DNA of 64,000 nt from Toxonevra muliebris (lineage: Eukaryota; Arthropoda; Insecta; Diptera; Pallopteridae), in NCBI GenBank assembly GCA_963691655.1, contig OY829326.1, positions 36,297,989-36,361,988 of the forward strand. Reading direction: 5' to 3'. The notes below the pieces were generated by a model. The model did no database searches. It saw only the letters and a program-made list of their open reading frames with translations, and was not told where the DNA came from. Both the position numbers and the translations under genes were made by a program. Below, one piece after another: positions 38,101 through 49,928 of the stretch; the first letter of the stretch is position 1, and the number at the start of each line of letters is the position of its first letter.

Positions 38101-40539
38101 GACTTTTTAATTTTGGTGACAAAAGTCACAGACAGCGGTATAACCATTTACCATAATTACAGGTCGAGGCCCATTCATCCCACACTTGAAGCCAGCAGTA
38201 AATTTTTTAGGGCTCATAACTCCTATAAGAACACAAACAACCAATAACAAAATCTATGAATCAGAGGTAACGCAGAAAGAAATTTGGAGCTTCAAAACCT
38301 CTCCATCCTCCCGAAATAATTGAAATATATGCACATGAATAAATATATGCAATTAATTAAAACTTTTTTTTGAAGAAAATTTCTTTTTAAAGCGAAATTT
38401 CCATACCTCCAACTCAAATCTTAAATCTAAAACTGATCTTGGCGAATTGGTGCTGACAAAAACTTTTCAAAAAAAAAAAAAAATAATAAAATAAAAAAAA
38501 ATAAAAATTTATTAAGTAACTAATTTATTTATTTACTTAAGATTGTCGTCACATGAGAATCTCAACCTACACCTACATAAATAACAGCAACAGCCATAAA
38601 ATTGTTGTATTCTATTTTTGTTTCACACACAAATCAACAAAGGTCAACTAAAGAAGTTATAAATAAATAATAACTAACAATTCATATCCAAAATATTCTG
38701 AATAATTCTGATATTTTTCAAAAAAAACCAATTGCCGATTATAAAAATTTGGTGGTGTGCGGGAGTTGGTGTCTGTATGTGTATGTGTGTGTGTAAAATT
38801 AGCACAACAACAAAAATAGGTGTTAAGTAAATTAGTAGCTCATAAAATGGGTTAAAAGAAATATATGTATACAAAAAAAAAATTTAAAAAAAAAGAAAGA
38901 AATATACGTAATCCTATTGATAGTGTGTTAGTCACTTTTGGCAAAGACATTTCTTAATTAAACAATTTTAATTGAATTACAATAAAAACGCATGAGAAAC
39001 TAACATTTTTTTTCTTTTGAAATGTAGTTACAATTGCTTATATATGTATATATGTGTGTGTGTATGCAAGTATTGCAAACATTGAAAATCAATTTGTGGC
39101 TACAATTAAATACATTGTCATTGAAAATTGAGAATTGTGCGTATACTTAGTACAACGCCAAGACGCCGACAACAATAACAAATGCTAAAAATTATATTTT
39201 CTATTGGCTCCAACTACTAAATACATACATACAAATATACAAACAATAATGACAACGACAGCAAACATCAACAACAATTTGCACATAAGTTTTCAATTTT
39301 CAGTTTTTCATTGAAGAATATTTTAGTAACGATTTCAAGAAAAATAGACATAAAGTAATTGTTGTTGTTGCTGTTGTTGTTGTAATAATGTGAAACAATA
39401 CTTTTGTCACGTTGACCTTGACTGTTAGTTTTCATTTACAAAAACAACAAAATATCTACAATGAATATATACAACAACAATAAAAGTAATGAGCGTAAAT
39501 GATTACCGCCAGTTTGGCGACGCAACATCATCTCTTCTCACATACATGCATACAAATGTTTATAAAATAATACATTTGTATATTATGCGAGTATCTCAGA
39601 ATAAGCACATCAACATGCATACGCATACACACAAAAACACGAGCACCCTTGTACACATTCATGTATTCACAGATATACATTTTTATATATTTTTTTTTTT
39701 CCAAATTTGATAATGGTATCGCATTCTAAAAGTTATTATTGATAAATTTTTATATACATATATCTACAAACATCTTTGTATGTAGGAAAATACACAATTG
39801 TCGCATATTTTTATTTGACATACATATGTACATATATAAGTATTCAGTAAAGCATATTTCTACACCCCGATTACTCAATGATCGTGTAAATTGTAATGTT
39901 TTTATTTCATATATATGTACAAGCACAAATAATAGTGTTTTTGTATGACATGGTTTTCAATGAAAGAATCTGCATAAATACATACAAAATTATGTGAATG
40001 TAGCAGAAAAGGGTGATGATGGTAGCAGAAAATAAAAATATTTAAAAATCTTACTTTGGTTTAACCCAATAGCAATCGGGTCCACGTATGCTTAACTTAT
40101 TTTCTGCAGAAACAGGAAACCATATTAGAATTTGATAAATTTAAAACAAACGGATTTCGTTTGTCTTCAATACAAAATTTCAGCTTAAAAATAAATTTAA
40201 AAAATTGTTTGTGTATTTTAAAAGGGTATAATAGTAATTGACCTACTCTTTGAGAATGAGTTTGCCAACTATGGAACGAAGCATAATTGCCCATACACAG
40301 TATTGTAAGCAACAAGTTTAAAAGTTGTTGGCTGAAAAATGTGAAAAATACGAGAATCTCCGAAATTCAATGTTTTTCATTCTTTTTTTCAAAAAAGTTT
40401 GCTTAGCTGTAGCTTGCAATAAATCTTTGGAGACCCGTGAGGCAAAATTTAATTTAATTTAATGAAAGACTGATGAGGAATTGTGGTTGGACTCCGAAAC
40501 GGCAGTCTGATTTGCCCGTCTCTGTATACAATTTAATCC
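35158..40539 (+). other. vn: vn intron, proximal part, no gene seen
   Basis: No exon with Ig-like or EGF character is present. The segment is rich in fly simple repeats: GCTGCTGTT-type runs near 36755-36800, GTAT near 37160, and A/T runs. Two CAGCTG E-boxes sit 12 bp apart at about 37287-37306. A possible 18-nt in-frame micro-exon at 37584-37601 is discussed in the findings. Open frames at 36440-37220 come from T-rich, CTG-rich DNA and are not called. Confidence 0.5.
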
Positions 40540-41895
40540 TTAACCCTTTCACAATCGTAATAACTGTGGCGGCATTTTAGCATTTTTTTGGAATTTTTAA
40601 GTTACATTTGATGAAATTAGAAGAATTAATTTTGAAACTGTGAAGTCGAAAAAAAATTTTTCATTAAAACAAATGAATTTATTTTGGGATATAGGTATCC
40701 CCATGTGCGTCAAGAGTGGTATTTATTGCAGTTTATTTCACAGTTTAGTTCATAACAAATAGTATCGGTTTTATTAAAACTAAAGACAAGAAATACGCTG
40801 AATACAAAAATATAATAATTATAAATTCTGCAGCTATTTTAAAAACGCAGAAAAATTACAAAAAAAAAAAACAGCTAACTTCAACTGCGAAGAAAATTTA
40901 AACTTGAATTTTTTGTTTTTTTTTTTATTCTTGACAAGGGAAATACAGAATTGGCTCATAATGAGTGATACCATACACAAATGAAAACAAAGGGTGGTCA
41001 AAATAACTCAAAACATTGCGAAATCAATTTGAGGCACATATGTCCCTTGCTCGTTAAAGGCTTAATTGTCTCTTTTGAAAGGAATTTTCAGGTTTCCATA
41101 ATTGTCCCATAAAAAGAGGAAATAAAAGGTTAATATGTTCTACAGAAATGATCCTCGTAAAATTCTACCATAAAACTTCTTGGATAAGATTTTTCTTAGA
41201 CAACAATTAATAAGAATTCTTGCACTTAGTATTCAGCTCCCTTCGTCCAAAAAATGAAAACTTTGACCACTGTAAACACAAACATGCCATTTCAGAATTA
41301 TATAGGGTGGCTATTCTGTTGCAAAAATGCTGTTTGACTGTGTAATTAAGATCAATAAAGGTCGACTCGTTTTTATCATTCGATATACTGGATGGCCGCA
41401 GTTATTGGGAAGAATATGGATGTTTTTAAGCATGTGGTAGTGTCATCTCCCATACGAACAAAGTGCCAAAAATCAACTTACAAAACTACAAATTACTTCA
41501 GTTGTTTCTTAGCTCACATTAAAAATGATTTTTTTTTATAATTTCTTTCATAATTTTCTGATCTGTGGGTAGAAAAACCTTCGTTTTCATATAAATACTA
41601 AAATATCTACTGCTAATTACTATCTACAAAAAGAAAAATAAATGGTCGAATGTTAAACATAGAAAATGTTTACTTTAAAAATAAATAAAGTTCTCTAAAA
41701 ATATGAGAGACTGATACTCCGGGCATTACCATTTTTTACTCTCAGTTTTCATATATCACTACGTTTATCATTATATGATTAAAAAAAATGCATAATATGG
41801 TCAAAATTTGTATTTTCTTTGAAAAACCTTAAATCGTTGTATTTTTCTTTTAAAGCGCAAATGCAGTAATAGCCCTTCGATTCCCAATGGGTTAA
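40540..41895. mobile_element. Candidate TTAA-ended element
   Basis: TTAACCCTTTCACAATCG at 40540 faces a right end at 41895 that reverse complements to TTAACCCATTGGGAATCG, with further scattered matches inward (ATTACTG/ATAACTG, GCATTT). The TTAACCCATT end resembles the short MITE copies at 19.6 and 55.35 kb. An alternative right end at 41062-41065 (reverse complement TTAAGCCTTTAACGAGC) would give a 526-bp element instead. No transposase frame is seen. A piggyBac-like origin is inference from the TTAA ends. Confidence 0.4.
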
Positions 41896-43741
41896 GATAT
41901 TCTCGTCTTTGTATAGTGTACCATGTATAAATTACTTATTGTAATATAATAAACATTCATCAATGGCAATACAAAAGTTTTCAGTGTTTGAATTTTCGCA
42001 ATAGAGAACAAAAATAAGTTTTCCAATTTTTCAAAATTTTCTGTTTCATTTTTACTGTGGAAAAGTAAGACAAGTAATAACATGTTAGAACATATTTATA
42101 TGTATGTATATATGTATGTATGTATGCACCTTTGTATTTATTTGTATACCTAGATGTATGTACAAGTTTAGTACACAAGAAAAGTTTATTGAGTTATTAA
42201 GTATCTGAGCATATGGAGAAGTGTTTTTTTTTTTTTTGGGTTTTTTTCTGTCTTAATTATAGCAATGTGGAAACATTATTTTATGAGCGAGAAGATCAAA
42301 GATATTTCATTCTTTTTGAAAATAAATGCAGTTTTTGTAGTATACGTGTATACTATTTTTTTTTTTTATGTTTCTGTTTCATTTTCTTTCATTTAAAAAA
42401 AAGCTCATAAAATATAAACGAAAATTGTAGACAATTTTATTATTGATTGTTTTTTTTTCTGGTTTTTCTGCAGAGTAAGATTCATAGTGCCAATAGATTG
42501 TTTTTCAGTCATTATTTCAAAAATTGTTTCTATGCTCAATAATTTAGCCAGGCAAATCATGTCGAAGTCGCAAGTTTTTCAAATTCTGTATCGAGATAAA
42601 AATGATTGTATGTGTGTATGTATGTATGTATATTATTAAATAATAGTATGTAAAATCAATTTATGGTTAGTAGACCACAATATACATATATCTAAAATAC
42701 AAGCTACATATATTATTTTTATAGACCTATAAATGTATTTGTCCATAATTTTCCCCCCATGTTGTTTTTTGTTTTGTTTTTCAAAATTTTTCTTGTATAT
42801 AAAATATTTTTAATTAGAAAACAAACTTACAAACAAATTTAGGTCAGCATTTCCCCCACCTACGAGCACTGCAAAGTGGGGTGGCCACACAGCGCCACCA
42901 TTACCGCTACCTATCGCCAACCAACAACAGGCACTCACACATTCACACATACATACATATAAGATATTGTACGCTACAATTCATCTTCATCTTCATTTTC
43001 ATCATAATCAGCAATATGTGAAATAAAAAGTGTCGAACGTGTGTCACTTAAAATAGTAGCGGCAGAGAAGATACAAAATGAACGAAATGTGGAATTGTAT
43101 TCTATATACTGGTTGGACAGGCGAGCTGACGAGTTGACTGGTTGCTAGTTGAGGGTTTAATGTAAAAAATAGAAAAATACATATATATGCTAGATATTAA
43201 ATTAAAAAGCAAAAACAAATCGGTGAGGTGAGGTAATTAACAATGGCATTAGTTATAGTAACAACAACAACATTGACAACAGCAGCTATTGCTCCCTTGG
43301 GTGTCATATTTATTTCAAGAAATAAGAGGGAAACATTTATTTATGAATTTTTAGGAAGTAAACATTTTAAATTTTTTTTTCCTGTTTTTTTTTTTCAAAC
43401 AAAATCTAAAAGCTTCTTGTTTTTAGTCACATATTTTAAGATAACATAAATATTTTTTTCTCCACCTCTCGAGCTAGCTTGGTAACTTGGAACGGAAATA
43501 TTTAAAAAACTTTGTTATTAAGTATTTTTTAAAAGAAACTATGCTTGGTCATTTGAAAATTCGAAAACCGTTTGGTATTTTATAGTTTATTTTCCAGCGC
43601 AAATATTTGATTGCCCAAAAAGTTGCTGTAATTTCTTGTTTGCGGTTTCAGAAGAAAAAGAATTTGAAATGAATGAAAACCGAATTAAAAAATAATGAAA
43701 ATGAATATATTATTCACATAATTTGATATTCAATTTTTTGT
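41896..43741 (+). other. vn: vn intron, no gene seen
   Basis: AT-rich intron sequence with GTAT repeats near 42105 and 42610. An unusually GC-rich patch at 42841-42960 follows a good acceptor-like AATTTAG, but gives no recognised protein (see findings). Confidence 0.45.
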
Positions 43742-43855
43742 TCAACACTCATAGGATAAACCTATAAAAAGGAAAGCATTGTAGTTGATTGGGAATGGAA
43801 AATGGGTAAGATTTAGAGTAGAATATTTAACTCGGTGACCCCAGAAACGAAAGTT
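43742..43855 (-). mobile_element. tRNA-like SINE, copy 1 (decayed)
   Basis: TCAACACTCATAGGATAAAC and the following CCTATAAAAAGGAAAGCATTG match the copy starting at 43983. TGGGAATGGAAAATGGG matches the B-box side of copy 2. Both copies have the same orientation (head at the right, minus strand). The A-box side is not preserved. Confidence 0.45.
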
Positions 43856-43982
43856 GTTTGTGTCGAAGATCAGTCAGTGTTGCTACCTTTTAACAAACAA
43901 CAACAAAATTACAATTTGTACTTAATTATCCAAAAAAAATTTTTGTTGGGATAAATAAACTGATTTTTTTTCGTATGATTAA

Positions 43983-44120
43983 TCAACACACAGGGGATAA
44001 TCCTATAAACGGAAAGCATTGTGAAAAAAAATAAATATAGATAAGAAACCATACCCTAGCTGGGAATCGAACACGGGACTCCAGAGACAAGAGCCTAGCA
44101 CGCTGCGACTGAATAACCGA
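43983..44120 (-). mobile_element. tRNA-like SINE, copy 2
   Basis: On the minus strand TTCGATTCCCA (44071-44061) fits a Pol III B-box, and TTCAGTCGCAGCG (about 44112-44100) fits a weak A-box, at tRNA-like spacing. The T-arm does not pair well, so this is not a functional tRNA. The tail side (43983-44022) is shared with copy 1. A tRNA-derived SINE is the best reading. Confidence 0.45.
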
Positions 44121-45251
44121 TTTTATCAAATTGTGGTAAGAATTCTGGGATATATTAACAAGGATTAGTTTAACAAAGAAATCAGGCTCTAAAGGCAATT
44201 ATAGTACTCTATGTCAACAAATGCCAATGTATTTTACTTCGAATATTGAAAAATTCAATTGAATATATGCAAATGCGAGTTCTGCAAATACAAATACAAA
44301 GGCCAACATCTAGTAAAAAATCTTCATGCATTTAAAGGCAAAATGCAGAGAAAAATATCAATAAGGGAACCGTATGAGGGTCTTCACCACTGAACAAGTT
44401 ACGATGCATATTTAAAATTCTAAATCTAATTACAATTTAAACTTCAAACTAAATATTAATAGAAAAATTAAATAATTTATTTAAAATTCATTTAATTTTG
44501 CTAACCAGACTAAATTATACTGCGGAATGGCCAACTTTGCGTTTTTGGCTTAACCCACTGATTTTAGGTATTCTGTATTTTCAGACTAAATTCTCAATGG
44601 CATCGAATTACAGCATTTTTGTCGTACCTTTATTTTGTCATATTTTCGCAAAAATAATTTCACGTTTTATTTTCCACATTTTTCCTCTTCAATTTTATTT
44701 TTGTTTATTTTTAAATTTTTGCTTTCGCAATAAAAGCGTGTAAATTGAGCTCACGAAAAAAAATATATATTATGTACGTATGTTTTCTTAACTGAAAAAT
44801 GAGTGAGTGTTTTTGCGTATGTCCGTTCGTCCGTCTGTTTGTCTGTGTTCCATAGACGTCACCACCCGTCATATAAAAAAAAACACGTCAAATGCCGCAA
44901 CATAGTAACCAACTCGTCTTGTAGTGTCTCTCTTACAATACATTTTTGTTACTTATTGATGAATATTAAGAAACGGCCGCAGTAAAAGCACCAAATAGAA
45001 AATTATATATTTTGGTAGTGAAGTAACTTTGACTAGTTGTGATTTATTATAAAAAAACATGTGAAATACACAGTAAAGAGAAAAATTTCAAACTAATGAA
45101 AATTTGTTGGTTGCTTAGCATCAAAAAAACTAAACATGGGATTAAAGTTTTTTTTTTTGCACATGATTTCGAGTTTTATAGGTATTAATATTTTGCCTAA
45201 GTGTGTCTTGATTATTACCTTCCAATATATTAACGAAAAAATGTTAACATA
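44121..45251 (+). other. vn: vn intron, no gene seen
   Basis: AT-rich sequence with no recognised coding or repeat structure apart from short CTGT/CCGT runs near 44820-44845. Confidence 0.45.
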
Positions 45252-46511
45252 TAAAGCGCGGTTCACGCAAAATTGGCACGCAGGAAAGTTGCTGTATCTT
45301 TTTAACCAGAACACTCAGAATAACAAATAATGCATTAAATGATAAGTTTAATATTGTGTTTTAATACTATAATATTAAAAGATTTAAATTTCTTTGTTGT
45401 GCAAAAAGTTCCGGGCATTCCTTTTAATGGACCCCATCAACCTTTGAACATCCGCTCTGGATACTTTTGCGGCTATTTGGTTCCATTTTAGTAACATTGA
45501 ATTCACATTTTTGACAATACCTACATTTTTCTTCAACTTATATCTTGTAATAGCCCAGTATTTTTCGATCGGTCGAAGCTGGGGGCAATTGGGTGGATTC
45601 ATATATTTGGGCACTACATCTACTTTATTTGTCTGATACCAATCCATGGTTTTCTTAGAGTAGTGGCAACTGGCCAAAACTTCACTGGCGAATGGTGGTG
45701 ACGAACAAATGGCAATAGTCGTAGAAGTCATAGAAGAGGATGTCACAAATGCCCTGGATTTGAGACCACAGCTGCAAATAGTCTGCCACACCATTGTTTT
45801 CTTTGCAAATTTATCCATTTTTATTCACTTGAATTTTGAGGGTACATTACCACGATTCGTTGCCATATAAAATTTTTGACCTGGAAGCTGTTTAAGATCA
45901 AATTTTATCATCCACAATAATGCATCCATTGAATTTGGTCAAAACATTATTATAAAGAAGACGAGCACGTTTTTTGGCCAGCAAATTCTGTTTGTCTGTT
46001 CTATTTGGATATTTTATAGCACGATAGCACTTTAGCCCAGCTTTTATGCGTATTCGTCTAGCAGTACTTTTGCTGGTATTGAATTTTTTGGCACGATCGC
46101 TATCCGATAGTCTGGGATTGCTTTCGATGGACCTCAAGATCTTTGCCTTTAATTTTAGGTTGGTGGTTCCCGTTTTGTTCACAACTTTTTTAGCTCTTTC
46201 AACACTAAGAATTTCTTTATATCGTTTTACATATAATACAACATACCGTTCTTTTAGAAATATTTAACACTTTCGCAATCTTTGAACCAGACCACGACGG
46301 ATTTTCAATAAATTTGTTCACAATCAATTTTCTATTTGCAGCTTCCATTGTGCACACAATCACCAACTTGCGATCAATTAATATGAAAAATTTATCAACT
46401 AACGGTAACGGTATTGTAAACTAATCTCAGTAAAAAATTTGTTGTTCTTATGACTAGGGGCGACGTGGTGACCACAACAAAGCATGCCAATTTGGCGTGA
46501 ACCGCGCTTTA
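45252..46511 (-). mobile_element. Tc1/mariner element with TIRs and TA duplication
   Basis: The element proper is 45254-46509 (1256 bp), flanked by TA at 45252-45253 and 46510-46511. The left end reads AAGCGCGGTTCACGCAAAAT; the right end reverse complements to AAGCGCGGTTCACGCCAAAT. The match extends about 29 bp (through GGCACGC/GGCATGC). It contains one transposase gene on the minus strand, broken by frameshifts. Size, ends and TA target fit the Tc1/mariner superfamily. Confidence 0.92.
45384..46348 (-). pseudogene. Tc1/mariner transposase, frameshifted
   Basis: Reading from the ATG at 46348, the protein begins with a paired-type helix-turn-helix (EAANRKLIVNKFIEN, then SWSGSKIAKVLNISKRTV). 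It shifts frame near 46215 and continues 46182-45898 with a second helix-turn-helix (NPRLSDSDRAKKFNTSKSTARRI). The first catalytic aspartate block, CIIVDD, follows near 45910. A second frameshift and a TGA codon (near 45830) precede the C-terminal part (45818-45384). That part carries NPPNCPQLRPIEKYW, where the glutamate of PIE is the expected third catalytic residue of a DDE Tc1-type enzyme. The gene is therefore inactive, while the element's ends remain in good condition. I do not assign a named family. Confidence 0.9.
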
Positions 46512-49311
46512 AGTTGACGTTTTCACACGTGTATCGATTTATGAAATTTTTCTTATTTATACACTAACACCATCATTAAAAAATCCAGAAATTTCCGAAG
46601 CGGGGTCTAAAATTTTTTAGTCCTCGTAATTTTTTTTTTTTTTCTAATCGGAAATTTTTATCCCAAAAACCTTTACCACTTCCTAAAATCCGCTGGTGTA
46701 CGCTACAAATATCCACAAATACATGTGTACAATGGCCAATACAGAGTTAGCGAAGTGGAGGGTGGCTAAGCGTCCCAATCTCACTCATTGAGATTTTAAG
46801 ATAAGCATTTTAGGTGTACATCAATTTTTACTTTTCCTCAAACACAAATTAACAACATACACACAATAAATAAAAGTTAAACTAAATTTTCCAGAAAAAA
46901 AACACAATCATACATAATAATAAAAAAGAACATGAAAATTGACAATTTGTTTAGTTCAAAGCAACCAAACAACATACAACAAAGGAATGAGCAAAGTATA
47001 CATTTGGGCGCCATATAGATTGCGCAGATGAAGTTATAAAAATTGTAGATGGAGGTTGTTGGGCTGATGGGTTTGGGTTGATGTATGACTAAAGGTTTCA
47101 GTTTCTCTATGCCATCAGATTTCACTTAATCTTCACGCTAATAGAAAAATCAGTCAATGCTCGTCGTAACGCTGAAACGTTCACGTCCAAAAATCAATGA
47201 AACCGTTTCTTTGTTTGACTTGGCTGCCAAGCTGACTCCCTTCATCCTCCTAATGCTTTTCTGCCTAGTTGTAATTTTTTTTTTCTGCCACTATTTTCAC
47301 TTTAATTTGATGATGCTGTTTTGCCAATTGTTTGTCTATTTGTCTGTCTGTGTGTCTGCCTGTCTGCGTACATTTCTATATCTCTGTTTTTACGCATATT
47401 CAAATGTTCAAAGTGATGAAATGTTTTGTTATAAATGTATGTATATTTTTGCAAACTACTGCTGCCAGAAAGTAGTATGATGATGTGGATGATGCTTCAA
47501 TAACAGACCTCCGCGCTGTCCGCCAATAACCAAAAACAACAAATATTGTATACTATTTTATTAGATTTACGCTTACGGGTGATTGACTTGTTTGTTGTTG
47601 TCGGCTGGCATGTTTGATTTAACTAAAACTCATATGGTCATAATAATAGCACAAAATACTCAAATGCTAAGGCAAATAAATGGTTTATATCTAAATCTGT
47701 ATATGTTCCGTATATATGTGTGTATGTGTGTGTGCGTATTTGTCGCCTGTTGACTTGTTGGTGTGCTGTCACACCTTCTAAGCGGATGTGATATAATAAT
47801 AATTTAACTTAATATTTTGCAAATTTATTTCTTATTTTATTAAAAAAGAAAAAAAAAAATATGTGTATCATGAAATGCATTTTATTCTCATACACACATT
47901 TGATAAATCAGCAACAACAGCAATATATAATATCTAATATTGTTGCTGTTGTTATTTGCCTGCTGCTGAATGCATTAGAATTGTATCGTAGTTGCTTGTT
48001 TGTCTGCTTGATGATTGCATTATTAATAGGTTTCTTTATTGTTTAGTGATGTCAATCTTTTGCATAATGCATGTATTTATATTTTTGTTGTTGTCGATTT
48101 TGTTTTTTTTTTTAAAATGCTAAATGCCACTAGCTTGTTTTTGGATTTTTTTTTTTTTTTTTGAAATAGACATTTTGATTGATTTCACCAATGAGGTCAT
48201 CTGGTTTTTCATTTCAACTATGCACTTAATTGAAAATCCAAACACTTGTTAAATGATATTTATGTATGTAGAGATATCTACTACGTGTGTATTTACATGC
48301 ATAGAAATAATAAATTTATGCATATTAAAAGCGTTTAAGTTACCTTATATTCACATCCAAAAAAATATCTGTAACTGGCTGTTAATGCCTGACAAGGCCA
48401 AATTGGCAATCCTTAAATATCTCACATTCATTGGTTCTGAGCCTAGGGGGAGGGGGGGGGTGTAAAATCCCACCCTTACCGATGGAAATCTCATTCATTG
48501 TGATTATTGTTAATTAATCAAACACAAATTTTAAAGAAACGAAAAAATGTCTACCTATTCCTTACTACTTAGCTGGTTTTGAAAACATATAATGCTGTGA
48601 AGGTTTGGTCACAGCTCTCTTGACAAAATATGGATTCTGAAAAATAGTAGAAATTTAAATTTAAGCTGTTATTTCATAAATGTTTCTGAGGTAATTTTGT
48701 TGTTTTGATTGAGTTTATAATTAAAATCCCTAAAAGGCATGCACTGAATTAAATTGGGAGCTCCTCGTTAAAGCATAGGACCCCGATAAGGCATTTTCAT
48801 CTTGTTTTAATTTTGGCTAGTATTTTTATCTCTTACTTCAGTCTTATGACCTTCCTTTTCTTAAAGTTTTCGAAAACCTCTTTCTCGACTTACTTGAGGA
48901 TTTCACATATTTCTCCTGTTGGTTTACATAATGTGTGACCAATTCACTTAAATTTTCTCAGATCAATGCATTTCTTCATTAACCACATGATAGATGATGC
49001 AATTGCTATATGTTTTTTTTAATGATTAAGATGCATTACGGATAACTAAGAAACAAAGATTTTCATCAGCCAGGGCTTTCCATCACAAAGAAATAAAGTC
49101 CCAAGCCGAATTGTATATGTGATACTAACGAGTAGAAGTGGCTCATAGAGAGAAAATAAATACAGTTTGTAACAAAATTATGCAAATGAAGGGAAATTCT
49201 TGGGACTTGAAAAAGAGCCAAAAATGGCGTCAAACTAAAAAAATATCAGCATAGCTCAGTTTCAACACATCCAGATGAACAAAAGTGGAAACCAATTTTT
49301 GAAATCAGATA
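46512..49311 (+). other. vn: vn intron, no gene seen
   Basis: AT-rich intron sequence. A G-run (GGGGGAGGGGGGGGG) lies near 48446-48461. No exon or delimited repeat is visible. Confidence 0.45.
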
Positions 49312-49928
49312 ACTCCTAACACCTCAGATTTTCCAACAAAACATAAGTTACTCACTTCCACATTCGCTGATGATACAGCAATTTTAAGTACCCATACTGA
49401 CCCATCAACAGCCTCCAAAAATCTTCAGGACCACCATGGTACCGTAAAAGATTGGTTGGCGACATGGAGAATTTATGTCAATGAATTAAAAAGTGTTTAT
49501 CTTACTTTTACATTGAGGAGAGGAACTTGTCCACCTCTGTCCCTTAATAACTGTTCTATTCCCCAAAAAGAGTATGTTAACTATCTCGGTATTAATATCG
49601 ATTGACCTGGAAAAGACATATTGAGGCAAAAAAAAAACAGGCAAAACTAAAAGCATCGAAACTACATTGGATGTTAAACAAAAACTCCAAGCTGACCCTA
49701 GAAAACAAATTATTACTTTATAAAATAGTAATAAAGTCAAGTTGGACGTACGGCATCCAACTATGGGGAACTGCGTCACCATCAAACGTAGAAAAACTGC
49801 AAAGAACAAAATGCTCAGAACCATTACAGGAGCCCCATGGTACATGAAAAACACCAATATCCACAAAGATCATGAAATACCCATGGTCGCTGAAAAAATA
49901 TGTAAATTTTGTACGAAATACACCTAGA
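49312..49928 (+). mobile_element. Jockey-type LINE reverse transcriptase fragment
   Basis: The plus strand encodes the palm end of a non-LTR reverse transcriptase. LTSTFADDTAILS (about 49348-49387) contains the catalytic F-A-D-D box and is followed by KDWLATWRIYVNELKS. After frame breaks near 49595 come WKRHIEAKKKQAK and LLYKIVIKSSWTYGIQLWG (about 49712-49768), the usual Jockey thumb region. A frame shift near 49805 then leads to LRTITGAPWYMKN and a stop at 49925. Both ends are truncated and at least two frame breaks are present, so it is an old fragment. It lies in the same orientation as vn. Confidence 0.88.

Noticed and set aside
42470..42490. Acceptor-like TTTTTCTGCAG as the next vn exon
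   Set aside because: In the phase set by the upstream donor the frame meets a stop codon immediately.
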